Notes: generated by a model from the letters alone, not told the origin. A DNA stretch of 47,762 nt from Sphingobium cyanobacteriorum (GCF_030580935.1 NZ_JAUQOM010000016.1:1-47762), one strand, 5' to 3'. Shown: positions 24,283 through 32,678, counted from the stretch's first letter. Numbers and translations are program-made.

Positions 24283-24444
24283 ATCGTTCGCCTCAACAGT
24301 GGTGAATTGGTATTTACAATGCGTATTATCAGGCGTAGCCATGCCTGGCAAGGGGATCGCCCCGGATCCGCGCGGGACATGGCTGGCATCTGCCCGGCGA
24401 CCCGTCCGTTGCGGCCCGTTGCTCCTGAAAACGAAAGGCTGATC

Positions 24445-24912
24445 GTGACCGAAACAACCACCGTCGATCCGGTGATCCTCACCGATCATATCGAGCAACG
24501 CTTTCACGCCCGGCACCGTGAGCAGTTGCCCCGGTTGATCGAACAGGCGGCAAGGGTCGAGGCCGCCCACGCGGCGGACCCGATGGTCCCGCGCGGCCTG
24601 GCCGCCGCTTTGCGGCGACTGTTCGGCGAACTGGACATGCATATGTGCAAGGAAGAGCACGTGCTGTTTCCTGCCATGCGCCGGGGCGGAATGCCTGGCA
24701 TCGAGAACCCGATCGCGGTCATGCGGGCCGACCACGACGACCATGTACGCGAACTGGCGTCCATTCGGCACATGGCGGGCGGACTCGTCCTGCCGGCGGA
24801 TGCGTGCGGCACGTGGAGTGCTCTCTATCAGGGGCTCGGCGAGTTCCTGGCCGATTTCGAGGAGCACGTGCGGACGGAGAACGAGGTTCTCTTTCCGATG
24901 TTCGAGAATTGA
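24445..24912 (+). CDS. Hemerythrin-like di-iron protein (YtfE/DnrN C-terminal type)
   Basis: The 155-residue protein is a four-helix hemerythrin-type domain. Likely iron ligands are H15, H66 and E70 (DMHMCKEEH), H97 or H100, and H141 and E145 (HVRTE), i.e. two H-x3-E motifs as in YtfE/RIC. It lacks the ~60-residue ScdA_N domain found at the front of full-length YtfE. Such proteins repair nitrosylated iron-sulfur clusters or release NO. GTG 24445 has AAAGG 6 nt upstream; longer versions starting at 24319 or 24379 are open but have no family match. It is first in an operon with nnrS and divergent from nsrR, which fits an NO-stress role. Confidence 0.82.
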   Translation: MTETTTVDPVILTDHIEQRFHARHREQLPRLIEQAARVEAAHAADPMVPRGLAAALRRLFGELDMHMCKEEHVLFPAMRRGGMPGIENPIAVMRADHDDHVRELASIRHMAGGLVLPADACGTWSALYQGLGEFLADFEEHVRTENEVLFPMFEN

Positions 24913-24950
24913 CCTTAGCGGCAGGGCGGAATGCCCCGGGCAGGATGATC

Positions 24951-26144
24951 ATGACGACTGGCGAGCAGATGCGGGCCTGGCGCGGCCCTGCCGTTTTCAG
25001 TTATGGCTTCAGGCCGTTCTTCTTCGCCGCCGCCCTATGGGCAGCGATGGCGATGGTTGGCTGGGTCCTCATGCTTTCTGGCTGGGCCGCGCTTCCCACA
25101 GCGTTCGATCCCGTCAGCTGGCACGCGCACGAGTTCCTGTTCGGCTATCTTGGCGCGGTCATGGCTGGCTTCCTGTTGACTGCGGTGCCGAACTGGACAG
25201 GGCGCCCCCCGATCACGGGTTGGCCGCTGGCGATCCTGTTTGTCCTGTGGGCGGCAGGCCGGGCCGCGATTGCCGTTTCAAACATGATCCCGCCGGCTGT
25301 CGTCGCGGCGGCGGACCTTGCGCTGCCGGTGGCTCTGGCGGCGGCAGTCATGCGGGAAATCATTGCCGCGAAGAACTGGCGCAACCTGGGCGTGCTTGCT
25401 CTGCTGGGCATATTCGCGTTCGGCAACGGCGTGTTCCATTGTGAGGCTGCACGCGGCGAGTTCGCCGCCCAGGGGCAGGGCCTGCGCATCGCCATTGGCG
25501 CAGGCGTGATGATGATTGCGCTGGTCGGCGGCCGCATCGTGCCTGCGTTCACGCGCAACTGGCTGGTGCAGAACAATCCCGGCCGTCTGCCAGTTCCACC
25601 CGGGCAAGTCTTTGACAAGGTTGCGCTGGCCGTGCTGCTCGCCGCAGTGGGTGCCTGGGTTCTGCGGCCAGCAGACAGTACGACGGCCGTGCTGTTGGGC
25701 CTGGCGGGGCTTCTGCATGTCTTGAGGTTGGGGCGCTGGGCTGGTGACCGGACCCTGGGCGAGCCGCTGCTGTGGATCTTGCATCTTGGCTATGCCTTTG
25801 TTCCGCTTGGCGCGATTATCCTTGCCGCCGCCAATTTCCTTCCCGGCACCATCGCGCCGTCCGCCGGCCAGCACCTGTGGACGGCGGGTGCGATCGGGGT
25901 GATGACGCTGGCCGTCATGGCCCGGGCAACGCGCGGCCACACGGGCCGCCCGCTACATGCCGATGGCCGCACGGCGGCGCTGTTCGTGGCATTGCTCGGC
26001 GCGGTCACGGCACGGGTCGCCGCCGGGATCTGGCCGGTTGCGGGTCCGTGGCTTTACGTCCTCTCAGGCGCGGCCTGGGTTGCTGCCTTCGGCGGCTTTT
26101 GCCTTGCTTACGGATCGATGCTGCTCGGGAAGCGCCAAGGCTAG
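24951..26144 (+). CDS. nnrS: NnrS-family heme-copper membrane protein
   Basis: The 397-residue protein has about 12 hydrophobic helices and the NnrS hallmarks. These include the N-terminal YGFRPFFFAAALWA, WHAHEFLFGY near residue 54, TGRPPITGW, RIVPAFTRNWL and TRGHTGRP near residue 325. NnrS is a heme- and copper-containing inner-membrane protein that protects iron metabolism against NO in denitrifiers. ATG 24951 (AGGA 5 nt upstream) is preferred; ATG 24945 would add two residues. It follows the hemerythrin gene by 38 nt and is probably in the same NsrR/FNR-regulated transcript. Confidence 0.92.
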   Translation: MTTGEQMRAWRGPAVFSYGFRPFFFAAALWAAMAMVGWVLMLSGWAALPTAFDPVSWHAHEFLFGYLGAVMAGFLLTAVPNWTGRPPITGWPLAILFVLWAAGRAAIAVSNMIPPAVVAAADLALPVALAAAVMREIIAAKNWRNLGVLALLGIFAFGNGVFHCEAARGEFAAQGQGLRIAIGAGVMMIALVGGRIVPAFTRNWLVQNNPGRLPVPPGQVFDKVALAVLLAAVGAWVLRPADSTTAVLLGLAGLLHVLRLGRWAGDRTLGEPLLWILHLGYAFVPLGAIILAAANFLPGTIAPSAGQHLWTAGAIGVMTLAVMARATRGHTGRPLHADGRTAALFVALLGAVTARVAAGIWPVAGPWLYVLSGAAWVAAFGGFCLAYGSMLLGKRQG

Positions 26145-26171
26145 AGCGTCCGGGGCTTCTCCGACGCACAA

Positions 26172-26185
26172 GTGATCCAGGTCAA
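26172..26185 (+). promoter_or_regulatory. FNR-type box upstream of nrdJ
   Basis: GTGATCCAGGTCAA matches TTGATnnnnATCAA at 8 of 10 defined positions. It lies 63 bp before the nrdJ start and upstream of an AT-rich -10-like TATATA (26203-26208). It fits anaerobic activation of the oxygen-independent ribonucleotide reductase. Confidence 0.6.
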
Positions 26186-26248
26186 TTTGAATCCTAATTC
26201 GCTATATATGGTAGAGGCTCCTGCAACGTTCATACAAGATGCGCGATC

Positions 26249-28483
26249 ATGACCCTTCCAACGCTTTCCGGTGAAATCTGGAACCAGAAATATCGCTTTC
26301 ACGGCGGCGACGGCACCACCGACAACTCGGTTGACGATACGTGGTGGCGCGTGGCGAAGGCGATCGCGGCCAACGAAGCGCCCGATTCAAGGGTGAAGTG
26401 GGCTCAGACGTTCCACGATACCTTGGCTGACTTCCGCTTCATTCCGGCGGGCCGGATCCTTGCGGGGGCTGGGACCGGGCGCGATGTCACACTGTTCAAC
26501 TGCTTCGTCATGGGGGTGATCCCCGACAATCTCGACGGCATATTCCAGCATCTGCGCGAGGCCGCCGTGACGATGCAGCAAGGCGGTGGCGTCGGGATGG
26601 ACTTTTCGACGATCCGGCCCGCCGGGGCAGCTGTTCGCGGCGTGGGCGCGCAGGCATCCGGGCCGCTCAGCTTCATGGACAGCTGGAATGCGATGTGCGG
26701 CACGATCATGGCCGCTGGGCAGCGGCGCGGTGCGATGATGGGGTGCCTCAGGATCGACCATCCCGATATCGAGGCGTTCATCGAGGCCAAGCGCGACCGG
26801 ACCCGGCTGCGCAATTTCAACCTCTCGGTCCTGGTCACCGATGCGTTCATGGAGGCCTTGGCGGCCGACGGCGAATGGGCGCTCCGCTTCAACGGCGAGT
26901 TCCACCGGTCGGTGCCCGCGCGTGCGCTGTGGCGCCGGCTCATGCAGGCGACCTACGATGTGGCCGAGCCGGGCGTCATCTTCATCGACCGGGTCAACCA
27001 GCACAACAACCTCGGTTATTGCGAGGCGATCGTCGGCAGCAATCCGTGCGGCGAACAGATGCTCCCGGCCTATGGGGCCTGCCTGCTCGGCTCGATCAAC
27101 CTCGCCCGGCTGGTGCTGCAGCCGTTTGCGCCGGACAGCGCACTGGACGAGGCCGAACTGGCTGCCCTGACGGCCACGGCGGTCCGCTTTCTCGACAATG
27201 TGATCGACATTTCCCGCTATCCCTTGCCGCAGCAGGAGGCCGAGGCGAAGGCCAAGCGGAGGATCGGGCTGGGGATCACCGGGCTCGCCGATGCCTTGCT
27301 GTTCTGCAACGTCCGCTATGGGTCGGAGCAGGCCATTGCCCTAACCTGCCGGTGGCTCGATACCATCCGCCACGCCGCCTATCGGGCCAGTGCCGCGCTA
27401 GCCGCCGAGAAGGGGAGTTTCCCGCTGTATGACGAGGTCATTCTCGAACAGCCCAACCTGGTGACGCTGGATGATCCGACCCGCGCTCTGATCCGCCAGA
27501 GCGGCCTGCGCAACGGCTGCCTGACCTCGATCGCGCCGACCGGGACCACTTCGCTTCTGGCAGGCAATGTTTCCTCGGGGATCGAGCCGGTCTTTGCCTA
27601 CAGCTACTTCCGCAAGGTGCGGCAGGCGGACGGATCGACCCGCGAGGAGGCGGTTGAGGACCATGGTTATCAGGTTTGGAAGGAACTGCATGGGGATGCC
27701 CCGCCGCCGGAAAACCTGTTCGTCAGCGCCCAGTCGCTTGATCCGTCCGATCATCTGGCGATGCAGGCACCTGCCCAGCGCCTGATCGACAGTTCCATCT
27801 CCAAGACCGTCAACTGCCCGGAGGACATCAGCTTCGATGCGTTTGTCGATATTTATGCCGAGGCCTATCATCTGGGCTGCAAGGGGCTGACGACCTATCG
27901 TCCCAATGCCACCACGGGTTCGGTGCTGAGCGTCGAGGCGCCGCCCGCGCCCGCTCCGGCCCCTGCTTCCGCCGAAGCCGTCCTCGAGCCCCGGCCTGAA
28001 CTGCTGCATGGGTCGACCTACAAGGTCAAATGGCCACACAGCGAGCACGCGATCTATGTCACGATCAATGACCTGATCGAGGAGGATCGGCGCCGGCCAT
28101 TCGAGATGTTCATCAACTCCAAGAACATGGAGCACTATGCCTGGACGGTCGGGCTGACCCGCATGATTTCGGCCGTGCTGCGCCGGGGCGGGGACATCGG
28201 CTTTGTCGCCGAGGAGCTCAAGGCCGTGTTCGACCCGCGGGGCGGCTCGTGGGTGAACCGGCGGTATGTCCCATCGCTGCTCGCCGCGATCGGCGATGTG
28301 TTCGAGGGGCACCTGGCGGGTCTAAGCGGCGGCGAAGGACCGCGGGCCGATCCGCAGGTCCCGGCCTCATCCATCGAGGGCGCACCGGTCGGCAGGGCCT
28401 GCACCCAATGCGGGCACCTTACGATGCATCGCCAGGAGGGCTGCGACAAATGCCTGGAGTGCGGCTATTCAAAGTGCGGCTAG
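26249..28483 (+). CDS. nrdJ: Adenosylcobalamin-dependent class II ribonucleotide reductase
   Basis: The 744-residue enzyme makes deoxyribonucleotides without oxygen, using a B12-derived radical. It has the redox-active Cys in FNCFVMG (~residue 88) and the radical-site NPCGEQMLPAYGACLLGSIN (~260-280). The C-terminal Cys tail is CTQCG followed by CDKCLECG, which recycles the active-site disulfide. Length and motifs are complete. An FNR box precedes it, so the island supplies dNTP synthesis in anaerobiosis independent of class I enzymes. Its 3' end overlaps the convergent fnrL end by 15 bp. Confidence 0.95.
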   Translation: MTLPTLSGEIWNQKYRFHGGDGTTDNSVDDTWWRVAKAIAANEAPDSRVKWAQTFHDTLADFRFIPAGRILAGAGTGRDVTLFNCFVMGVIPDNLDGIFQHLREAAVTMQQGGGVGMDFSTIRPAGAAVRGVGAQASGPLSFMDSWNAMCGTIMAAGQRRGAMMGCLRIDHPDIEAFIEAKRDRTRLRNFNLSVLVTDAFMEALAADGEWALRFNGEFHRSVPARALWRRLMQATYDVAEPGVIFIDRVNQHNNLGYCEAIVGSNPCGEQMLPAYGACLLGSINLARLVLQPFAPDSALDEAELAALTATAVRFLDNVIDISRYPLPQQEAEAKAKRRIGLGITGLADALLFCNVRYGSEQAIALTCRWLDTIRHAAYRASAALAAEKGSFPLYDEVILEQPNLVTLDDPTRALIRQSGLRNGCLTSIAPTGTTSLLAGNVSSGIEPVFAYSYFRKVRQADGSTREEAVEDHGYQVWKELHGDAPPPENLFVSAQSLDPSDHLAMQAPAQRLIDSSISKTVNCPEDISFDAFVDIYAEAYHLGCKGLTTYRPNATTGSVLSVEAPPAPAPAPASAEAVLEPRPELLHGSTYKVKWPHSEHAIYVTINDLIEEDRRRPFEMFINSKNMEHYAWTVGLTRMISAVLRRGGDIGFVAEELKAVFDPRGGSWVNRRYVPSLLAAIGDVFEGHLAGLSGGEGPRADPQVPASSIEGAPVGRACTQCGHLTMHRQEGCDKCLECGYSKCG

Positions 28484-29230
28484 CGCCGACTCGCTAAAGG
28501 TTCCGGTTCCGAATGCCAGGCTGCAGATCCGTGCCATGTCGAGAATTTCAAGCTGCCTGCCGGGGCGGGAGCGGATCGTTCGGGCCTGGCGCAGGGCGGT
28601 GAACTCCCGGCTGACCGTCTCCTTGGTCAGCCCGAGGTAATCCGCGATGTCGATCCGGCTCATCGGGAGATGGATCACGTTGCCCGGGGCGCCCGCCCCC
28701 GCCCCGGCCTGCGAACGGTGATGGACATCGTGCAGAAAGCACGCGAGCCGTTCGCGCGCGGTTGCCCGTCCCAGCAGGACGGTCCTGTTCTGTGCGGCGA
28801 TCAGATCGCCGGTCAGGCGGTGCTGGCTGGACTGGGCAAGTTCGGCTTTCCGACGCGCAAACTGTTCGAAGCGCGCAGCATCGAACCGGCAAAGCGTGGC
28901 CCTGCTGACTGCCTCGGCGGTGCAATGATGGTCCCCCCATCCGCACAAGCCAATGAATTCGCCCGGAAAATGAAACGCGATGACCTGACGACGCCCGTCC
29001 GGGAGCAGTGCGTAAAGCTGGATAATCCCGCTCGTCAGGCTGAATACGCAGTCCGCCCGGTCTCCCTGATGGAACAGGGCTTCTCCCTGAGACAGGCGGA
29101 CCTCGCCCCCTTGATTGCGCAGCTCGGCGAGCGCTTGCACATCAAGCGTGTTGCAGACAGCCCGGGCGCTGACCGCGCAACTGCGACACGGGTGCTTATC
29201 GCCGAGATTGGCTCTTCGGCACTCTGCCAT
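28469..29230 (-). CDS. fnrL: FnrL oxygen-sensing Crp/Fnr activator
   Basis: The 253-residue protein has an N-terminal cluster HPCRSCAVSARAVC (C15, C18, C26) and a further Cys in the IGLCGWGDHHC segment. This supports an oxygen-labile [4Fe-4S] cluster as in FnrL. A cyclic-nucleotide-like domain follows, then a helix-turn-helix with ETVSREF (the E-xx-SR recognition set for TTGAT sites). It probably activates the nrdJ, ubi and nar promoters in this window. An FNR-type box lies 70 bp upstream of its own start. The 3' end overlaps nrdJ by 15 bp on the other strand. Confidence 0.92.
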   Translation of the reverse strand: MAECRRANLGDKHPCRSCAVSARAVCNTLDVQALAELRNQGGEVRLSQGEALFHQGDRADCVFSLTSGIIQLYALLPDGRRQVIAFHFPGEFIGLCGWGDHHCTAEAVSRATLCRFDAARFEQFARRKAELAQSSQHRLTGDLIAAQNRTVLLGRATARERLACFLHDVHHRSQAGAGAGAPGNVIHLPMSRIDIADYLGLTKETVSREFTALRQARTIRSRPGRQLEILDMARICSLAFGTGTFSESALAAL

Positions 29231-29299
29231 GGCGCACGTTCCCGACTATTGCTCGACCTGTTCGCCGGGCACCATTGCCCGATTCAGCACGGCGCTTGA

Positions 29300-29313
29300 A
29301 TGATCTGGGTCAA
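29300..29313. promoter_or_regulatory. FNR-type box upstream of fnrL
   Basis: ATGATCTGGGTCAA (or TTGACCCAGATCAT on the other strand) matches the FNR consensus at most positions and lies about 70 bp before the fnrL ATG. It may provide autoregulation. Confidence 0.5.
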
Positions 29314-29351
29314 AGCTCGCCCGTTGTTGGCGGGCCGCGGGGTTGGGCAAC

Positions 29352-29957
29352 TCACGTGCCAGCGGGATTCACCGCGTCGTCGGTTCCCACGAGACGAACA
29401 GGTCCGCCCTGCTCCTGGAATCGAATTTCCGAGGGAATGACGCGAAAGCCCGACCAGAATTTCGGCCGTGCCAACCTGCCAGTTGCCCAGATCGCCGTGA
29501 AGCGTGCGATCCTTAGCCATAGGTGCAGGCGGCTGCCCAATGGTTCCGACTGGCGCGAGGCCCAGGCTCCGATCCGGGAAAGCGCCGGACGCCGCGCGAA
29601 ATAGGCATCAGCCTCTTGCGCGCGAAGCGGTTCCGCCCGGCCCGCGATCTCGACGCGCCGCCCGGCTTTCGCCCAGTCGAACAGCAGTGCCGCCTGCGGA
29701 TTTGCGCGCAATTCCTGCGCCTTGCGGCTTCCCAGATTGGTGTAGAACACGAAGCCGCGGTCATTGCAGTCCTTCAGCAGCACCATGCGTGCCGAGGGTG
29801 TGCCGTCACAGGTGGCCGTTGCGAGGACCATTGTGGCGGGGTCGTGGCATTCCTCTGCCTCAGCCTCGCGCAGCCATCGCCTGAAAAGCTGCAGAGCTTG
29901 CAGCATCTCAAGCGCTGTGCTCTCGCCCTCAGGCAACGACCGGACCGCGAGCGTCAT
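29352..29957 (-). CDS. PdxH-like flavoprotein with degenerate C-terminus
   Basis: This 201-residue protein has the PNPOx fold. FMN-binding and substrate residues are present in ARMVLLKDCNDRGFVFYTN, RRVEIAGRAEPL and AYFARRPALSRIGAWASRQS (Y119, R123 and S127 correspond to E. coli Y129, R133 and S137). The C-terminal end is altered. The RLH-type pair that binds pyridoxal phosphate (R197/H199 in E. coli) reads RLV here, and the terminal RLxP segment is missing. So it may not be a normal pyridoxamine-phosphate oxidase, which also needs oxygen. The start ATG 29957 overlaps the end of ubiV by 29 nt, making it the last gene of the ubiT-ubiU-ubiV operon. E. coli also has a PNPOx-fold gene (yhbP) near its ubiT-ubiU-ubiV homologues. 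Confidence 0.75.
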   Translation of the reverse strand: MTLAVRSLPEGESTALEMLQALQLFRRWLREAEAEECHDPATMVLATATCDGTPSARMVLLKDCNDRGFVFYTNLGSRKAQELRANPQAALLFDWAKAGRRVEIAGRAEPLRAQEADAYFARRPALSRIGAWASRQSEPLGSRLHLWLRIARFTAIWATGRLARPKFWSGFRVIPSEIRFQEQGGPVRLVGTDDAVNPAGT

Positions 29958-30846
29958 GATATTGATGGCCCGCAATTCCGTGCCAAAAACCATTGATGAA
30001 AGGGCCGATGCCGAGTGCAGCAAGTCGCGACATTGCCTCTGCTCCGGTGGACCGGCCTGCCAGGCGATCTGCAAATATCGTCGAAACGGCGACCATGTCG
30101 GTCCGATGGGGCATCAGGCGGACATGCGTCACGCCGCGCGCCAACAAGTCCTCGATTTCCGCTGCAAGGTTGAGATAGCCGTGGGACAGGGTCTGCACGC
30201 CATTGATCACCAGGAATCGCTCGTTCTCCAAAGTGGTGAGCGTCAGTCCGTCCGGGTCTTTACCGCACACGAACTGGCACTCATCCTTGCTTCGCCGGTG
30301 CGCGCGCGCATGAAAACAACGGGCCGAGATGGCGAGCGGGACGCGGCCGAACGCCTGGACCTCGATAGCAACGTCCAGGGGGCGGGCCCGTTGCGCCATC
30401 AATTCCACCACTGTTCCGGGAAGTTCCGGCGGCAGGGAAAAATGATTTGCACCATGACCGGCGAGGTGAACCATGGTCTCTTCGTTATAGACGTTCATCA
30501 TCGGGCCGATCCGATGTGGCCGACCTTTGGTTGCGATCAGGCCCGCAGCATTGTTGATCTCGATGTTGTGATCGCCGGCCACGCACAGGTCGGTGGTCAT
30601 CTTGCGTTCCCGGTTGAGCACGACCTCGGTAAGGCTGGAGAAGACGACCGTCTTGCCCCCGCGTTCCAGCCGTTCGACCACCTCCGGCAGGTGGCTGTCG
30701 AAGAACGGGGTGCGCTTGGAACAGACGACCTCGCCGAGATAGACGGTGTCGATCGGGCTTTCGTCGGCTATCCGGGCGTAGAAGTCGCGCTTGGCGTCGG
30801 CGTCCCAGTGGAACAAAATTGGCCCGAGAGTCAGTTTGGCTGCCAT
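29929..30846 (-). CDS. ubiV: UbiV, oxygen-independent ubiquinone hydroxylation
   Basis: This 305-residue U32-like protein has the four cysteines of UbiV: C42 (VVCSKR), then C..x12..C..x3..C in RCFHARAHRRSKDECQFVC. These bind a [4Fe-4S] cluster. With UbiU it hydroxylates ubiquinone precursors using prephenate rather than oxygen. The start ATG is 5 nt after the ubiU stop; a GTG at 30861 is an alternative. Gene order ubiT-ubiU-ubiV is as in other proteobacteria. Confidence 0.93.
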   Translation of the reverse strand: MAAKLTLGPILFHWDADAKRDFYARIADESPIDTVYLGEVVCSKRTPFFDSHLPEVVERLERGGKTVVFSSLTEVVLNRERKMTTDLCVAGDHNIEINNAAGLIATKGRPHRIGPMMNVYNEETMVHLAGHGANHFSLPPELPGTVVELMAQRARPLDVAIEVQAFGRVPLAISARCFHARAHRRSKDECQFVCGKDPDGLTLTTLENERFLVINGVQTLSHGYLNLAAEIEDLLARGVTHVRLMPHRTDMVAVSTIFADRLAGRSTGAEAMSRLAALGIGPFINGFWHGIAGHQYHDARGPVVA

Positions 30847-30851
30847 GATTT

Positions 30852-31850
30852 CTAGCGCCACTTCTTGGTCATGAATGCGCCCTGGGTCTGCTTCTGGCCC
30901 TCAGTCAGGGCCAGCAGGTCGATCAGGTCTGGCGCCCGGCCCGCAGCCACAGCATCTATTGCCTTGCGGAAGCCGCCAACGACATTGCCGACATAGGCCC
31001 GCGATCGTTGCCGGCCCTCGATCTTCAGGGCATCGACGCCAACCGCGGCGAGTGCGGGCAGCATCTCCATCAGGTTGAGGCTGATCGGTTCCTCGAAGGC
31101 ATAAAACGGCTCAGGACGCGCCGCAGTGCAATATCTGCCCTTGCAGATCGTCGGATAGCCGGCCTGCTCGTCGGGAGCAAAGCGGTCTATCACGTGGGAG
31201 CCCAGGCTGGCGATGACGGCGCCGGCGCTGTCGCGGTCGTAGCGTACCTTCGAAGGAGGCGAGCAAGCGCCGTCCATGTTGGTGGAAATGCCGACGGCAT
31301 AGTTGGTCAGGCTGCACCTTCCCTCAACCATGAGCCCGTGGTTTCCGAAAACGAAGGTTTCGATCTCGCAGGGGATTTCCGCCTTCAGTTGGCGAATTTC
31401 GGGAATGGTCAGGATGCGGGGCAGCACCGCGCGGCGGATGCCGAATTCGCGGCAATAGAAATTGATCGCCTCGGGGCTGGATGCCCCCGCCTGAACCGAG
31501 AGATGTAGCCGGCAATGAGGATGGTGGTGTGCAATGTAGGCTGCCACCCCGATGTCGGCCACGATGAAGGCGTCAACGCCGATCCGCGCCCCGCAATCGG
31601 CCGCTTCCTTCCAGAGGGGAAAACGCCCGGCCGAGGCAAAGCTGTTCAAGGCCAGCAACACCTTGGCCCCATGGGCATGGGCATAGGCGACACTGCTGTG
31701 CAGTTCCTCGGACGTGAAATTCAGCCCGGTGAAATTGCGCGCATTGGTCGCGTTCTGAAAGCCGCAGTAAACCGCGTCTGCCCCGGCATCGACCGCCGCG
31801 CGCAGCATGGCGGGTGTCCCTGCCGGGCAGACGAGTTCGGGCCGCTTCAT
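30852..31850 (-). CDS. ubiU: UbiU, oxygen-independent ubiquinone hydroxylation (U32 family)
   Basis: This 332-residue U32 protein forms the anaerobic hydroxylase with UbiV. It contains MVEGRCSLTNYAVG (C179), DGACSPP (C196) and YPTICKGRYC (C236 and C241). The expected first cysteine of the family signature (E-x-F-xx-G-[SA]-L-C-x4-G-x-C) is replaced: the segment reads FGNHGLMVEGRC, so a Gly occupies that position and a His lies beside it. C241 could act as substitute cluster ligand. Its ATG overlaps the ubiT stop (ATGA), and a TTG two codons earlier is possible. Function as part of UbiUV is very likely from context. Confidence 0.9.
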   Translation of the reverse strand: MKRPELVCPAGTPAMLRAAVDAGADAVYCGFQNATNARNFTGLNFTSEELHSSVAYAHAHGAKVLLALNSFASAGRFPLWKEAADCGARIGVDAFIVADIGVAAYIAHHHPHCRLHLSVQAGASSPEAINFYCREFGIRRAVLPRILTIPEIRQLKAEIPCEIETFVFGNHGLMVEGRCSLTNYAVGISTNMDGACSPPSKVRYDRDSAGAVIASLGSHVIDRFAPDEQAGYPTICKGRYCTAARPEPFYAFEEPISLNLMEMLPALAAVGVDALKIEGRQRSRAYVGNVVGGFRKAIDAVAAGRAPDLIDLLALTEGQKQTQGAFMTKKWR

Positions 31851-32350
31851 GCCCAAGTCGCCGCACGCCGGTGGTAGCGCCTGCGCGCAGGTTGGCCAAG
31901 GAGTTTGCCCGGCCCGCGAAGCATCCCCCAGATGCTATCCATTATCGAGCCGTCGAGATCGTCGATGGCGTTTCGCAAGCAGACGACTGCGTCGAGGTTG
32001 CCGGTAATGTGGATGTCCCGGGAGAAAAACAGCGCATCCCCATCGCCGCAGCCATCGGCCATTCTTGCCAATTGGGCGCAAGAGCCGGTGATCCGGGCGT
32101 CGCAAGGGTGAGCTGGCCCGCGGGTGAGTGCGCGCAGCCGAGGATTCAAGGGATCAGGCCGGAGGAGCAACAGGAATGGCAGCCGGCCCGCATCAATCAC
32201 ATAGCTGCACTGCTTATAGGGTCCCAGGCGGTCAAAGATCGTCGGGTGGTCAAGGATGATCCTTTTCACGATGCGTTTGAGCAGGGGTTGCACCGGTAGC
32301 AAGCATACCGCCGGGATCGGTGGCAGACGCTTTGTAGTCACGTGTTTCAT
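31847..32350 (-). CDS. ubiT: UbiT, SCP2-domain accessory of anaerobic ubiquinone synthesis
   Basis: The 167-residue protein contains an SCP2-type lipid-binding domain, seen in DHPTIFDRLGPYKQCSYVIDAGRLPFLLLLRP and RMADGCGDGDALFFSRDIHITGNLDAVVCLRNAIDDL. UbiT binds ubiquinone intermediates and is needed with UbiU and UbiV. ATG 32350 has AGGATC about 9 nt upstream. It is translationally coupled to ubiU by a 4-nt overlap. Confidence 0.9.
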   Translation of the reverse strand: MKHVTTKRLPPIPAVCLLPVQPLLKRIVKRIILDHPTIFDRLGPYKQCSYVIDAGRLPFLLLLRPDPLNPRLRALTRGPAHPCDARITGSCAQLARMADGCGDGDALFFSRDIHITGNLDAVVCLRNAIDDLDGSIMDSIWGMLRGPGKLLGQPARRRYHRRAATWA

Positions 32351-32402
32351 GAAATGATCCTGGCCGGTTCTCGGCGTTCCCGAGTCCCTCTGATTCATGC
32401 CG

Positions 32403-32603
32403 TTACAGGCGGTGTCCACAGCATTCGCACCGGGTCTGCTTGTCCGTTCCCGCGGCGTTCGCGGCGTGGCCGACGGATTGGATGTGTCCGCAAAGCGTGC
32501 AGATTTGAGGGTTCATCCAATCCGCAATCCGTTTCGAGACGCGAAAGAACCCGCGGCCGGGCGGTTTATGGCGGGCCGATTCCGGAAAGATCCTGTTGAG
32601 CAT
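32403..32603 (-). CDS. Small protein with two CxxC knuckles
   Basis: This 66-residue frame ends in two zinc-ribbon or rubredoxin-like knuckles, ICTLCGH (C35/C38) and RCECCGH (C59/C62), 20 residues apart. A shorter version starting at ATG 32516 (37 residues, MNPQICTLCG) is just the cysteine part. It lies directly upstream of ubiT in the same direction, about 50 bp before it, with an FNR-type box at 32637 beyond its start. It is unassigned; a metal-binding redox partner or assembly factor for the Ubi proteins would fit. The Cys pattern and the context argue against a chance reading frame. Confidence 0.55.
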   Translation of the reverse strand: MLNRIFPESARHKPPGRGFFRVSKRIADWMNPQICTLCGHIQSVGHAANAAGTDKQTRCECCGHRL

Positions 32604-32636
32604 GACCGGGGCCTACTCAAAGGGTGACTGCAAAAA

Positions 32637-32650
32637 GTGATGCAGATCAC
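32637..32650. promoter_or_regulatory. FNR-type box 1 in the ubi/porin intergenic region
   Basis: GTGATGCAGATCAC is a perfect palindrome of the FNR/Nnr kind (extended to 16 bp as AGTGATGCAGATCACT). It lies between the leftward ubi operon and the rightward outer-membrane protein gene. A consensus TATAAT (32679-32684) lies downstream for the rightward gene. Confidence 0.65.
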
Positions 32651-32678
32651 TGAAGATCCAAAAACAGCAAAGGTGCAA

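Noticed and set aside
24304..24332. Possible NsrR operator between nsrR and the hemerythrin gene
   Set aside because: The AT-rich segment GGTATTTACAATGCGTATT only weakly resembles the palindromic NsrR site, so it is not listed as a feature.
29311..29345. GCCCG/CGGGC hairpin after the PdxH-like gene
   Set aside because: The stem is only about 5 bp and has no T-run, so a terminator cannot be supported.
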